Shown here piece by piece: positions 1 to 8,624 of a stretch of 42,966 bases of DNA. Position 1 is the first letter of the stretch. The number at the start of each line of letters is the position of its first letter. A program made the position numbers and the translations under genes. The stretch spans positions 1 to 42,966 of the forward strand of contig CALCRE010000199.1 in assembly GCA_937894465.1 (NCBI GenBank), written 5' to 3'. The DNA comes from an uncultured Clostridia bacterium. GTDB taxonomy: Bacteria; Bacillota; Clostridia; JAAYHZ01. The notes below the pieces were generated by a model. It made no database searches. It was not told the origin of the DNA and was given only the letters and a program-made list of their open reading frames with translations.

Positions 1-29
1 GACTCTGCCGTTGGGGAATAGTTTATACT
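1..29 (+). promoter_or_regulatory. MerR-type promoter with 19-bp spacer (5' edge cut)
   Basis: The -10 hexamer TATACT lies at 24-29. Positions 1-4 read GACT, the end of a TTGACT -35 box whose first two bases would lie outside the window. The spacer (5-23) would then be 19 bp, the overlong spacing that MerR-family activators act on. It carries an imperfect dyad (ACTCTGCC with GGGGAATAGT). This suggests autoregulation by the MerR gene at 61. Confidence 0.55.
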
Positions 30-60
30 GATTTCATACCAACGGAAAGGAATTTGTTGT

Positions 61-1044
61 ATGAATGAGTTAATTAAAATCAGGGATGTGTCAGTCAAAT
101 ATGATATATCTGCTCGCACGCTCCGTTATTATGAAGATATGGGGCTGATAACAAGTACCCGAGTTGATGATTACGCTTACAGGCTGTATGACGATGCCTC
201 CGTAAAGCGGTTGGAGCAAATCCTGATATTGCGCAAACTGAACATCAGCATTAAGGATATTCAACGCATATTCAACACGCCCGGTTCTGAGGTGGTATTG
301 GAAGTGTTGGAAAAAAAGGTTGATGATATTGATGAGGAAGTTTCACTCTTACACGAATTAAAAGGGATTGTATTGGAATTTATCCGCCAAATTGAGCAAG
401 CTGATTTCGGCAAAGAATCAGATGTTAAGTTGTTGTACGACAAGGCGCGTGAGATCGAGACGCAGCTTGTGAACGTGGACTATGAGGGAAATACGGCGGA
501 CGTGAACCGACTGCTGCAGGTGACGAAAAAATTAGATGATTTGCGCCATATGAAATTGGGTGGTGTGCGAATTTTCAAAATACCCAAATTCAAAGCGATG
601 TGTTCGGGTTTCGATACGGGTGAAAATGTTTTCGGTAAGTTTGGACCTTTTCAAAGAGGTTTACAGGAACTCAAACCCAATGTGATTAAATTTTCCCCGC
701 CGTATGATGCACCCGATTTAGCTATGTTTGAGGGCGATAAGGTGAATTGGTTTTGGGCAGTTGAAGACTGGGTAACAGAGGCGGATGTCGTGCCGTATCA
801 CTTGACAGAATTTGAGGGTGGGATATATGCTGTTGGAGTCGCGGACGAAAACGAACCGGCAGATTGCGGCGAAGTGTATAATCATATTGTGAAATGGATC
901 AACCACAATGGCAGTTTTGAGTTGGATGACCACCCTGGGCACAGGGTCATGTGTCACAGAATTGGCTGCGACGAGATACAAAAAGCGCTTGGAATGGCAC
1001 AGCAGGAAATATTTGTTCCAATTAAAATAAAGGGGGAAGGATAA
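61..1044 (+). CDS. MerR-family regulator with GyrI-like effector domain
   Basis: This is a cytoplasmic transcription regulator of 327 residues. The N-terminus (about 6-75) is a MerR winged helix with the family motif SARTLRYYEDMGLI and a downstream YRLYDD. A helical linker at about 80-130 would form the dimer coiled coil. Residues about 160-325 resemble the GyrI-like small-molecule binding domain found in BmrR/TipA-type activators, including a late FEGGIYAVGVADE stretch. In such proteins, drug or metabolite binding untwists a promoter with a long spacer, and a 19-bp spacer promoter lies directly upstream. The next gene begins 1 nt after the stop, so the two are one operon. The ligand cannot be read from the sequence. 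Confidence 0.85.
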   Translation: MNELIKIRDVSVKYDISARTLRYYEDMGLITSTRVDDYAYRLYDDASVKRLEQILILRKLNISIKDIQRIFNTPGSEVVLEVLEKKVDDIDEEVSLLHELKGIVLEFIRQIEQADFGKESDVKLLYDKAREIETQLVNVDYEGNTADVNRLLQVTKKLDDLRHMKLGGVRIFKIPKFKAMCSGFDTGENVFGKFGPFQRGLQELKPNVIKFSPPYDAPDLAMFEGDKVNWFWAVEDWVTEADVVPYHLTEFEGGIYAVGVADENEPADCGEVYNHIVKWINHNGSFELDDHPGHRVMCHRIGCDEIQKALGMAQQEIFVPIKIKGEG

Positions 1045-1045
1045 A

Positions 1046-2290
1046 ATGTATAAATATCATGTTCAATATCAAGCATTGGAGTACGCAAACGCCATCTTGC
1101 CTGTGCCAGCGGATTACCCATTGAAACAGGGTATAAGCACGAATTTTAGAGACGATTTTAAAGAATTAACCAAATTTGCTAAAACTATGTATCAAGATGT
1201 GGCAGCGTCACCGGAGAAATATGGGATGTTTCTGGCTGACGTCAACGAGTATAATGGTGTAGGAAGTCTAATGGGACATGGACTTATTCATCGTAAATCA
1301 TGGGATTCGCTTCATAGGTTAGTTGACGTTTTATACGCGCTTTTCTATTCCGGTAATATGAACGATGAAACATTACAAGTGGACGCCAAAATGTTTGCAT
1401 CCAAAATAAAAGAAATGAAATTGACCGGATATTCTGCTATACTTGACGGGCTTGCGGATATAGGTTTTGTTTTCACGGGATATGCACAGGGTAAGATAAA
1501 AGAAGATCATGTCATGGTTTCTTTCCCAGCAAATCCAAAGATAATAAGCACATTAAAAACATATTGCGAATGCCGGGATTTGGGGAGCAAACATACAAAC
1601 GCCAGTTTTGACGAAACAAGCAATAAAGATCACATAAAGGGGAATTTGGATTTTTATGCTTTCGATTATAAGCACACCGCTGATTTGAGTGTACTTCCTG
1701 AAATAAACTGGGTCAACGACAAAGTGTTCACTTGGCCTGCGGAAGCAAAGGAGTTTTATACGGCCTTTTATCAGTATATGACTAAAAATCCGAAAACCGA
1801 ATATCAAAGTACAGAGTCCCATTGCGATTTCTTTATCAGCGGACAAATGGCGGCTAAACTTAGGTATGAAGATGACCATTTGCGGTGCGATATTGGTTGT
1901 TTTACTAATCCTGAATACGAGGAAATATTGACTAAAAGCAAAAATGGAATTAAGAGGACGTTTTTTGCTTTGATTCTTTATTTGCGAATTAAAGATGACA
2001 ACAACAAAGACAGGTTCGATAACCTTCCCGCGCATATCCTTGAGCATATGAAAAATCATAAATGTCAGGATTGCAATGCTTTTGAACGACATAAGCAAAA
2101 AAGCGGCGGGCGGTGTCCTTACACTGTTATTTGGATGCATGATGGCGTTGAAAATAGAAACTGTGCATTTAGTTGCTTCCATTTTGAAAATCCCAAAATC
2201 GAGGACATACCCGCATACTGTGAATTGTTATTTGCAGAGTACGAACGACCCGGATTCAAAAACATAAACCGGTGTCATGTAAGGGCTTGA
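1046..2290 (+). CDS. Uncharacterised protein co-transcribed with MerR regulator
   Basis: I do not recognise this 414-residue protein. It has no signal peptide or membrane segment, so it is probably cytoplasmic. The C-terminal quarter is rich in cysteine and histidine: a KCQDCNAF pair, then RCPYT and CAFSCFHF, a spacing that could bind a metal. The rest is mixed helix and strand with many Tyr, Phe and Lys. It starts 1 nt after the MerR stop behind the RBS-like AAGGGGGAAGG, so it is translationally linked to the regulator and is the obvious target of its promoter. A terminator follows at 2321. A role in handling or sensing whatever the MerR protein detects is inference only. Confidence 0.6.
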   Translation: MYKYHVQYQALEYANAILPVPADYPLKQGISTNFRDDFKELTKFAKTMYQDVAASPEKYGMFLADVNEYNGVGSLMGHGLIHRKSWDSLHRLVDVLYALFYSGNMNDETLQVDAKMFASKIKEMKLTGYSAILDGLADIGFVFTGYAQGKIKEDHVMVSFPANPKIISTLKTYCECRDLGSKHTNASFDETSNKDHIKGNLDFYAFDYKHTADLSVLPEINWVNDKVFTWPAEAKEFYTAFYQYMTKNPKTEYQSTESHCDFFISGQMAAKLRYEDDHLRCDIGCFTNPEYEEILTKSKNGIKRTFFALILYLRIKDDNNKDRFDNLPAHILEHMKNHKCQDCNAFERHKQKSGGRCPYTVIWMHDGVENRNCAFSCFHFENPKIEDIPAYCELLFAEYERPGFKNINRCHVRA

Positions 2291-2320
2291 CTATGGCAAT
2301 GCGGATAACTATATAAAACA

Positions 2321-2358
2321 AAGCTGTTAAGTGCTTAATATGCGCTTAACGGCTTTTT
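2321..2358 (+). terminator. Rho-independent terminator after the MerR operon
   Basis: A 12-bp stem (2323-2334 GCTGTTAAGTGC with 2342-2353 GCGCTTAACGGC, two G-U pairs) encloses a short loop and is followed by TTTTTGG. It lies 31 nt after the stop at 2290 and separates the MerR operon from the XRE/recombinase pair. Confidence 0.8.
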
Positions 2359-2382
2359 GGTAAATAAAATTCATATAATGAG

Positions 2383-2411
2383 TTGACTATTTTCTGAAAT
2401 TAGGTTATACT
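2383..2411 (+). promoter_or_regulatory. Sigma-A-type promoter of the XRE/recombinase operon
   Basis: TTGACT (2383-2388) and TATACT (2406-2411) are separated by 17 bp, close to the consensus. The segment AGGTT...AAACCT overlapping the -10 has short inverted arms and could be an operator for the downstream XRE protein; that part is weak. Confidence 0.75.
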
Positions 2412-2441
2412 AATGCTAAACCTATTCAGGAGGATGTTATT

Positions 2442-2786
2442 ATGCCCACAATCGGGAGTAGACTAAAAGAATTAAGAGCAACCACAGGCAAGTCGCAAGA
2501 CGGTCTTTCAAAGCTGTTTGAATCCAATCAATCCACATTAAACCGTTATGAAAACGACCAGTCGGATGTCCCTAACCGTGTTTTATTATGGTATGCGGAT
2601 TATTTTGATGTGTCAATGGATTATATCTATTGCCGCACTGATAACCCGCAAGGCAAGTTATATAATTACAAACCGCATATTCCCAACAAGGATTTACAAC
2701 AGTTTATCGAAATGTGCTTTGATAAGGATTCGCCTATGAGCGAGCGGCTAAAGCAAACCATTGTTTCTATGTTTGAGGAGGGGTAG
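2442..2786 (+). CDS. XRE/Cro-CI family transcriptional regulator
   Basis: A 114-residue DNA-binding protein. Residues about 6-62 form an HTH_3 domain: GSRLKELRATTGKSQDGLSK is helix 1 plus the turn, followed by the QSTLNRYEND recognition region and the family signature YADYFDVSMDYIYCRTD. The C-terminal 40 residues have no recognisable domain. The ATG has a good RBS (AGGAGG, about 9 nt upstream). The gene has its own promoter and its stop is 2 nt from the recombinase start, so it probably represses the pair as in integrative elements. No other phage or conjugation genes are in the window. Confidence 0.85.
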   Translation: MPTIGSRLKELRATTGKSQDGLSKLFESNQSTLNRYENDQSDVPNRVLLWYADYFDVSMDYIYCRTDNPQGKLYNYKPHIPNKDLQQFIEMCFDKDSPMSERLKQTIVSMFEEG

Positions 2787-2788
2787 GA

Positions 2789-4273
2789 ATGAAAGGTGTC
2801 ATATATGCTCGTTATTCCTCCGACAATCAACGCGAGGAAAGCATTGAGGGACAGTTGAGGGAATGCAAAGAATTTGCCGAAAAGAACGGCATTACCATTC
2901 TGAACAGCTACATTGACCGCGCCCTGTCCGCTAAAACCGACAATCGCCCGGAATTTCAACACATGATAAAAGACAGCGCAAAGCATTTGTTTGATGTGAT
3001 TATCGTGTGGAAATTAGATCGGTTTGCGCGCAATCGATATGACAGTGCACACTACAAGGCAATTTTGCGTAAGAACGGCGTTAAAGTGGTATCTGCTACC
3101 GAGCCGATTTCAGAGGATTCCACAGGAATTTTGCTTGAATCGCTGTTAGAAGGATATGCGGAATTTTACAGCGCGGAACTGTCCGAAAAGGTAACACGCG
3201 GATTGACCGAAAACGCTTTGAAATGCAAATATAACGGTAGCGGCTTGTCTGTCGGTTTCACCGTGGACAGCGAACAATATTATCAGCTTGACCCGTTGAC
3301 TGCTCCGGCGGTATTGGATACCTTCAAGCGTTACGATAAAGGCGCAACCATTGTTGAGCTTGTACGTTGGTTGAGGGAAAAAGGGATAAAAACGTATCGT
3401 GGAAAAGATATGAGCATTGACAGCGTGAAACGGCTCTTAAAAAATCGTCGCTATTTGGGTGAGTATATATACAGCAAAATCACGATTCCAAACGGTATTC
3501 CTGCCATTGTCCCGCAAGATTTATTTGATCGCGTGCAAGAACGGCTGTCTAAAAATAAAAAAGCCCCTGCCCGTTTCAAGGCAAAGGAAGAATTATATTT
3601 ACTCTCTACAAATCTCCATTGCGGATTATGCAGTGCTTTCATGGTGGGCGAAAGCGGGACAAGCAGGACGGGGAATTTTCATCAGTATTATAAATGTGTA
3701 AGCGCAAAAAACCACAAAGGCTGTAAAAAGAAGTCCGTTAAAAAGGCATGGATTGAGGATATTGTTGTCAACGCCACTATGGAAGTGATTATGGACGACG
3801 CTGTTGTGGAGTACATCACCGACCTTGTAATGGAACTGCAACGCCATGAAAACGTGGATTTGCCCCGCTTCAAGGAACAGCTTGAAGAAACAGACAAGGC
3901 TATCGCTAATATGTTAAACGCCATACAGCAGGGCATTTTCAATAAATCCACAAAGGGGCGGCTTGACGAACTGGAAGCAGTCAAAAGCGATTTGGAAGTC
4001 AAGATTATACAGGAAGAAATGCAACGTCCGTTATTGAAAAGGGAACATATAACCTTTTGGATTCACCGTTTCCGTAAACTCGACATAACAAATCCGGAAC
4101 AACGGCAACGGCTGATTAACAGCTTTGTAAATGCAATATACCTTTTTGATGACAAACTGGTAATTACGTTTAATTACAAAGAGGGTTCAAAAACTATATC
4201 TTTAAGTGATGTAATAAGCGCAGTTAATAAGTCTAAGTCAGGTTCGGATTTAAGTGCGGTGGGTGCACCATAA
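2789..4273 (+). CDS. Large serine recombinase (site-specific)
   Basis: A 494-residue member of the large serine recombinase family, which cuts and rejoins DNA at att sites through a 5' phosphoserine. The N-terminal resolvase domain (about 3-140) has IYARYSSDNQREESIEGQL with the catalytic Ser near residue 10-11, and later KLDRFARNRYDS with the conserved Arg. A recombinase domain follows (about 160-255). Next is a zinc ribbon starting with CGLCSAF near residue 277 and ending in CVSAKNHKGC, then a predicted coiled coil at about 355-420, as expected for this class. It is full length and appears intact. It follows the XRE gene by 2 nt and ends at a terminator. No cargo element with paired att sites is obvious, so it may be the remnant of an integrated element. 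Confidence 0.92.
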   Translation: MKGVIYARYSSDNQREESIEGQLRECKEFAEKNGITILNSYIDRALSAKTDNRPEFQHMIKDSAKHLFDVIIVWKLDRFARNRYDSAHYKAILRKNGVKVVSATEPISEDSTGILLESLLEGYAEFYSAELSEKVTRGLTENALKCKYNGSGLSVGFTVDSEQYYQLDPLTAPAVLDTFKRYDKGATIVELVRWLREKGIKTYRGKDMSIDSVKRLLKNRRYLGEYIYSKITIPNGIPAIVPQDLFDRVQERLSKNKKAPARFKAKEELYLLSTNLHCGLCSAFMVGESGTSRTGNFHQYYKCVSAKNHKGCKKKSVKKAWIEDIVVNATMEVIMDDAVVEYITDLVMELQRHENVDLPRFKEQLEETDKAIANMLNAIQQGIFNKSTKGRLDELEAVKSDLEVKIIQEEMQRPLLKREHITFWIHRFRKLDITNPEQRQRLINSFVNAIYLFDDKLVITFNYKEGSKTISLSDVISAVNKSKSGSDLSAVGAP

Positions 4274-4320
4274 CCAATACCGCAGATTGATACAATGTAT
4301 CTTTCTGCGGTATCGTTTTT
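4269..4320 (+). repeat. Diverged 52-bp terminator repeat, copy 1
   Basis: This block matches 8523-8574 at about 46 of 52 positions. It contains a perfect 9-bp stem (4277-4285 ATACCGCAG with 4305-4313 CTGCGGTAT) followed by CGTTTTTT, so it also serves as the terminator of the recombinase gene. Similarity continues weakly past the T-run (TTCTCTAAAAGCC here, ATCCTCTGAAAGC in the other copy). Confidence 0.85.
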
Positions 4321-4322
4321 TG

Positions 4323-4641
4323 TTCTCTAAAAGCCCAGTATATCAAGGACTTTTCGGTGTAATTAACCGCGTAATTGATGAAGCTTACAAACCATATATT
4401 CGTACATATAGTTTGTAAAATTCAAAAATAGAGACCATCTCGGGGTTATAATCGTGGGGAGATATTATGAAGCAAAATTTAAGTACAAACGGGTAAAAGG
4501 ATTCTATTTTGCCGCACATACCGAAAATAAGAAAGTATATCTTTATTATTTTCGGTCTGTATTTACGCTTTGAGTTGCACAAATATCATTAGAAGCTGTT
4601 TAGTTAGGTACAAAAGAGAATATTGAACTTCCTGAATATAG
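4323..4641. other. Intergenic stretch without a convincing gene
   Basis: About 320 bases between the terminator and the PAS remnant. An 11-bp inverted repeat (4520-4530 with 4546-4556, core ACCGAAAATAA) is present without a T-run. A 9-codon frame at 4467 with a GGGGAG-like RBS ends quickly. I see no intact gene or RNA here. It may be decayed coding sequence. Confidence 0.4.
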
Positions 4642-4776
4642 TATGGCAAAGACCGGTTTAGAAAATATAGCAGTATTACCGAAAATATAACGGACGTTAT
4701 CTGGCAGACGGAATTAAACCTAAATACAATGTATGTTAGCCCGTCCGTTGAAAAACTCCTTGGAGAATCAGTCGAA
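4642..4776 (+). pseudogene. Remnant of a PAS-domain sensor gene
   Basis: The frame with codons starting at 4681 reads ENITDVIWQTELNLNTMYVS and continues PSVEKLLGESVE, a very typical start of a PAS domain (sensor kinase or cyclase). It is preceded by DRFRKYSSIT, as in the usual lead-in helix. The frame opens after a stop at 4639 and loses PAS character around 4776, just before the ribosome binding site of the next gene, running out of frame into that gene. No start codon or remaining domains are present, so it is a broken fragment. It is too short to count as a gene and probably marks a recombination or deletion joint. Confidence 0.7.
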
Positions 4777-4793
4777 AAGAGGAAGGTAGAGAT

Positions 4794-7502
4794 ATGGCAA
4801 AAGAGAAAACAACACTTTTATTAAGAAGTATTATTTTACTGATATTTATTATCTCCTTATTCTTATCAGCGGTTTGTTATGGTGCGTTGATTTTCACAAA
4901 TTGGATGTCTTCAGCGAAGAAGACGACAGAGCAAATCGCCGCAGATGCCAATGAATACATATATAAACAAGTATGTTCGTTTATGCAAGCGCCTTATCAA
5001 ATGAATGAGCTAACTCAAAAAATTATTGAAAATGGAATGCTAGATTTGTCTGACGAAAAACAACGAGATCGGTTTTTTGCCGCTGTTCTTGAAGCGCAAA
5101 GTAATGAAATATATAGCTTTAGTTACGGCACCGCAAATGGTGAGTATTACGGCGCACGCAGAAATGGGAACGGTGTGATTGAGATCATGAGAAACAATGC
5201 TGAGACGAGCGGAGAATCTTGGTATTATTCGGTTAATGAGGACTTAGCAGCAGAAAATCTTGTTGTCCGGGCAGGCAAATTCGATCCCCGTACTCGCGCA
5301 TGGTATAAGGCTGCGGTTGAGGTCGGTGGCCCCATATTCTCCCCTTTGTATAAACATTTCGTTATGGATGATCTCACAGTATCCGCTGCATGTCCAATAT
5401 ATAATGAATCCGGCAAACATGAAGGTGTAGTTGGAACTCACATGCTTCTTTCTGATATTGGTACATATCTTAGGGATGCAGTTGATAAATATAATGGAAT
5501 AGCTATCATTATCGACAAAGAGTCCAACTATTTAATCGCGAATTCGATGGGTGCGGCAAACTTTACTGTTCTACAGGATGGTACATTAGATCGGTATGGA
5601 ATTGAGGATATTGACAACACAGATATTCAAAATGCATACAAGCAATATAAAACAAACAGCGATCTGGAGAAAATCTATAAAGGTGAAAATGACAATATAT
5701 TTTTGAACACCAAAGAAATCCATATGGACGGTATCGATTGGCTCGTCGTAACGGTTATCCCTGAATCAATCTTCATGACGGATGTTATGAACAGTATGCT
5801 TTGGGCAGCGATCATTGCCACTTTGTCTCTACTGTTATCGGTATTGATCTATAATTTGTTCATGAATAAGTATATTAAGCCAATGGAAAGCTTATTGCTG
5901 GTATCCTATGAATTGTCTTCCGGCAACCTGTCTAAAAGAGTTGACATAATCCGAAATGACGAGATTGGTCATATATCAAAAAGCTTTAATAACGTGGCTG
6001 ATAAAATGCAAGCTCTAATTGTTAACTTGGAAACTGTTGTTCAAGAGCGTACCGAGGAATTGAGGAAAGCAAACATTACCTTGTCAGAAAGTAAAGATGA
6101 ACTCCGTTTAATTTTGGATTCAGCAGCGGAAGCTATTTATGGTATCGATTTGGACGGCAACTGTACCTTTTGTAATAGAAGCTGTATTGAAATGCTGGGA
6201 TATAATAAACAATCAGAATTACTCGGGAAAAATATGCACTGGCAGATTCACCATACCCGCAGAGATGGAACGCCCTTACCTATCCATGACTGTAGGATTT
6301 TCAAAGCGTTTATTAAAGGAGAAGGTTCTCACGTAGAGGATGAGGTGTTTTGGCGAGCTGATGGTACCTCCTTTGATGCAGAATATTTTTCATATCCACA
6401 GATTAAAAACGGCGAAATAATTGGCGCTGTAATTACTTTTATGGATATAAGCGAGCGTAGACAAAAAGAAGCTAAAATACATTATCTGAGCTGTTACGAC
6501 ACACTGACCGGACTTCAGAACAGAAGGTGCTTTGAAGAAAACCGAAATAAAATAGACATCCCGGATAATCTTCCGCTATCCGTTCTCTTCGCAGATATTA
6601 ACGGCTTGAAGATGACTAATGACATATTCGGACATTCTGCTGGTGACGAGCTGATCAGGAAATCATCTGAAATTCTCCGGCAGGTCTGCAGACAGAATGA
6701 TGTAGTCGCTCGTGTCGGAGGTGATGAATTCATTATTTTACTACCCAACACAACCGGAGAAAATGCGGAGAAGATTCTTACCAGGATTAAATCCGGGTTT
6801 GCCGATGCTTATTTCCAAGCCATTAAATGCAGCATCTCTCTAGGGCTTGATACGAAACGAAGCCAGGACCAATCGCTGGATGAGGTCATGGCCAACGCTG
6901 AAAATGCCATGTACAAGGACAAAACGATGAATCGCAAGTCCATCAATAAAGATATTATTGATACGATTATCGAGACACTGCACGAAAAACATCCCGGAGA
7001 GAAACTACATTCGATTACCGTCAGCAAATTTTGTTCTGATGTGGGAACTGCTTTGCATCTTCCCAAAACCGAAATTAACAAGCTAAAAAGAGCGGGCTAC
7101 CTGCATGACATTGGCAAGATAGTACTTGTTGACAGCATTTTGTCTAAGGATACGGTGTCGGATGAAGAGCTAGAAAAAATGCAGCAGCATTCAGCGGTAG
7201 GATATCGAATCTTAAGCCTCTTCGATGACACATTGGATTTGGCCGAATATGTTTATGGACAGCATGAAAGATGGGATGGTGCCGGATATCCACGGGGATT
7301 GAAAGGCGAACAAATCCCCTTGATTTCAAGAATCATAGCAGCCGTTGAGACCTATGACCGTGTACTGAACAGAGGCGAGCTCCCCTTGAAGGAACGAAAA
7401 CCGGCAGCTCTTGATGTTATCAAAAATGGAGCTGGTACACATTTTGACCCGAAAATAGCTAATATATTAGTTCAAATGATAGAAAAAAGCGAGGAGGTTT
7501 AA
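4794..7502 (+). CDS. dCache-HAMP-PAS-GGDEF-HD-GYP c-di-GMP enzyme
   Basis: A 902-residue inner-membrane signalling protein. TM1 is at about 10-33. An extracytoplasmic dCache-type sensor (about 36-330, with WYKAAVEVGGPIFSPLY) follows, then TM2 (about 333-356), HAMP (about 357-412), PAS (about 436-555), GGDEF (about 560-720) and HD-GYP (about 725-900). The GGDEF loop is VGGDEF, with an RQND inhibitory site five residues before it, so diguanylate cyclase activity and product inhibition are plausible. The HD-GYP part keeps HDIGK, QHSAVGYRIL and QHERWDGAGYP, so phosphodiesterase activity is also plausible. The start is set by GAGGAAGG at 4779. The gene is followed 3 nt later by a second cyclase; both probably form one transcript ending at the repeat copy 8523-8574. 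The signal sensed is unknown. Confidence 0.92.
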   Translation: MAKEKTTLLLRSIILLIFIISLFLSAVCYGALIFTNWMSSAKKTTEQIAADANEYIYKQVCSFMQAPYQMNELTQKIIENGMLDLSDEKQRDRFFAAVLEAQSNEIYSFSYGTANGEYYGARRNGNGVIEIMRNNAETSGESWYYSVNEDLAAENLVVRAGKFDPRTRAWYKAAVEVGGPIFSPLYKHFVMDDLTVSAACPIYNESGKHEGVVGTHMLLSDIGTYLRDAVDKYNGIAIIIDKESNYLIANSMGAANFTVLQDGTLDRYGIEDIDNTDIQNAYKQYKTNSDLEKIYKGENDNIFLNTKEIHMDGIDWLVVTVIPESIFMTDVMNSMLWAAIIATLSLLLSVLIYNLFMNKYIKPMESLLLVSYELSSGNLSKRVDIIRNDEIGHISKSFNNVADKMQALIVNLETVVQERTEELRKANITLSESKDELRLILDSAAEAIYGIDLDGNCTFCNRSCIEMLGYNKQSELLGKNMHWQIHHTRRDGTPLPIHDCRIFKAFIKGEGSHVEDEVFWRADGTSFDAEYFSYPQIKNGEIIGAVITFMDISERRQKEAKIHYLSCYDTLTGLQNRRCFEENRNKIDIPDNLPLSVLFADINGLKMTNDIFGHSAGDELIRKSSEILRQVCRQNDVVARVGGDEFIILLPNTTGENAEKILTRIKSGFADAYFQAIKCSISLGLDTKRSQDQSLDEVMANAENAMYKDKTMNRKSINKDIIDTIIETLHEKHPGEKLHSITVSKFCSDVGTALHLPKTEINKLKRAGYLHDIGKIVLVDSILSKDTVSDEELEKMQQHSAVGYRILSLFDDTLDLAEYVYGQHERWDGAGYPRGLKGEQIPLISRIIAAVETYDRVLNRGELPLKERKPAALDVIKNGAGTHFDPKIANILVQMIEKSEEV

Positions 7503-7505
7503 GAA

Positions 7506-8489
7506 GTGGATTATACAGAGTATTCAAGAGAACAGCTACTAGACCGAATTAATGACCTCGAAATGTTAACTCAGGAATTACTTAAAGAAAAAGAACAGGA
7601 AACCAGACTTGAGTATGCCTGGACAGGCAACCTCGGGCATTGGTATTGGAATATCAAGACCAATGAGGTGACATTTAACCCGCTCAAGGTGACAAAGCTA
7701 GGTTATGATATAAGCGAGATCCCGGAGCACGTTACTTATCAGTTTTTTACCGACAAGCTGCATTCGGAAGATTTTCAAAAAACTATGGATGCAATGCGAG
7801 ATCACTTGTATGGCAAAGCGGAGGTATACGAGGTCGAATACCGTATTAGAGCGAAAGACGGATCATTCAAATGGTATTATGACCGCGGGAAAATAACGCA
7901 ATATGATGATAACTGCAAGCCTTTGTTCCTTGCAGGTATCGTATTTGATATCACTGAAAAGAAGGAAACACAACTAGAACTGGAGTATAAAAACAGGATT
8001 CTTTCTGAAATGTCGTCGATTGACGGTCTTACAAAAATCGGTAATCACAGGACATTAATAGAGCACTTAAATGCAGAGATAGCAGAGGCAAACCGGACAT
8101 GCAATCCTTTATCGATTGCTATTTTTGACATTGATGATTTTAAGAAAGTCAATGACAGCAGGGGTCATGTCTATGGTGACCAAGTGCTCGTTGATGTTGC
8201 GTCCATTATGAAAAAAAGCATCAGAGGAAGTGATTTCGCAGGAAGATATGGGGGCGAAGAATTCATGGTGATTTTTCCAAACACTACCGTCCCTGTTGCA
8301 AGTAAAATATCTGAGCGGATAAGGCAAGCGATTGAAGACTATAACTTCGTTGACGGATTAAGGATAACGATCAGCGGAGGGGTTGGTCAGTATAATAATG
8401 AAACGATTACCGAGCTTATTCACTCGGCAGATGAGAGGCTGTACTCAGCGAAAAGAAACGGGAAAAATCAGATAGTGGCTGATATATGA
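7506..8489 (+). CDS. PAS-GGDEF diguanylate cyclase
   Basis: A 327-residue soluble protein starting at GTG behind GAGGAGG (7491-7497). A short N-terminal coiled coil (about 8-35) leads into a PAS_3-type domain (about 40-155) with YRIRAKDGSFKWYYDRGK and a closing FDITEKKE. The GGDEF domain (about 165-327) has the active-site motif YGGEEF near residue 249 and an intact RGSD inhibitory site five residues upstream, with SIDGLTKIGNHR at its start. It should convert two GTP to c-di-GMP and be feedback-inhibited. It lies 3 nt after the membrane GGDEF/HD-GYP gene, suggesting that a membrane-sensed signal and a cytosolic PAS signal feed the same local pool. Confidence 0.92.
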   Translation: MDYTEYSREQLLDRINDLEMLTQELLKEKEQETRLEYAWTGNLGHWYWNIKTNEVTFNPLKVTKLGYDISEIPEHVTYQFFTDKLHSEDFQKTMDAMRDHLYGKAEVYEVEYRIRAKDGSFKWYYDRGKITQYDDNCKPLFLAGIVFDITEKKETQLELEYKNRILSEMSSIDGLTKIGNHRTLIEHLNAEIAEANRTCNPLSIAIFDIDDFKKVNDSRGHVYGDQVLVDVASIMKKSIRGSDFAGRYGGEEFMVIFPNTTVPVASKISERIRQAIEDYNFVDGLRITISGGVGQYNNETITELIHSADERLYSAKRNGKNQIVADI

Positions 8490-8522
8490 TTACGAAACCC
8501 TGTTCGTTGGCATAATGCAGCA

Positions 8523-8574
8523 CATAACCGGTACCGGAGATTGAAACAATGTATCTTTCTGTGGTATCTTTTTA
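8523..8574 (+). repeat. Diverged 52-bp terminator repeat, copy 2
   Basis: Matches 4269-4320 at about 46 of 52 positions, in the same orientation. The stem arms are TACCGGAG and CTGTGGTA, so two base pairs present in copy 1 are broken here; a T-rich tail (CTTTTTATTTT) remains. It is likely a weakened terminator for the cyclase pair. Confidence 0.8.
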
Positions 8575-8624
8575 TTTTATCCTCTGAAAGCTAGAAGAGA
8601 GCCCAATGACAGAGAGAACACATT

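Noticed and set aside
1553..2182. A 209-codon open frame on the minus strand
   Set aside because: It lies wholly antisense to the 1046-2290 gene, has no RBS and no recognisable domain, and its composition mirrors the sense codons.
4520..4556. An 11-bp inverted repeat
   Set aside because: No T-run, no adjacent gene end, so neither a terminator nor a clear operator.
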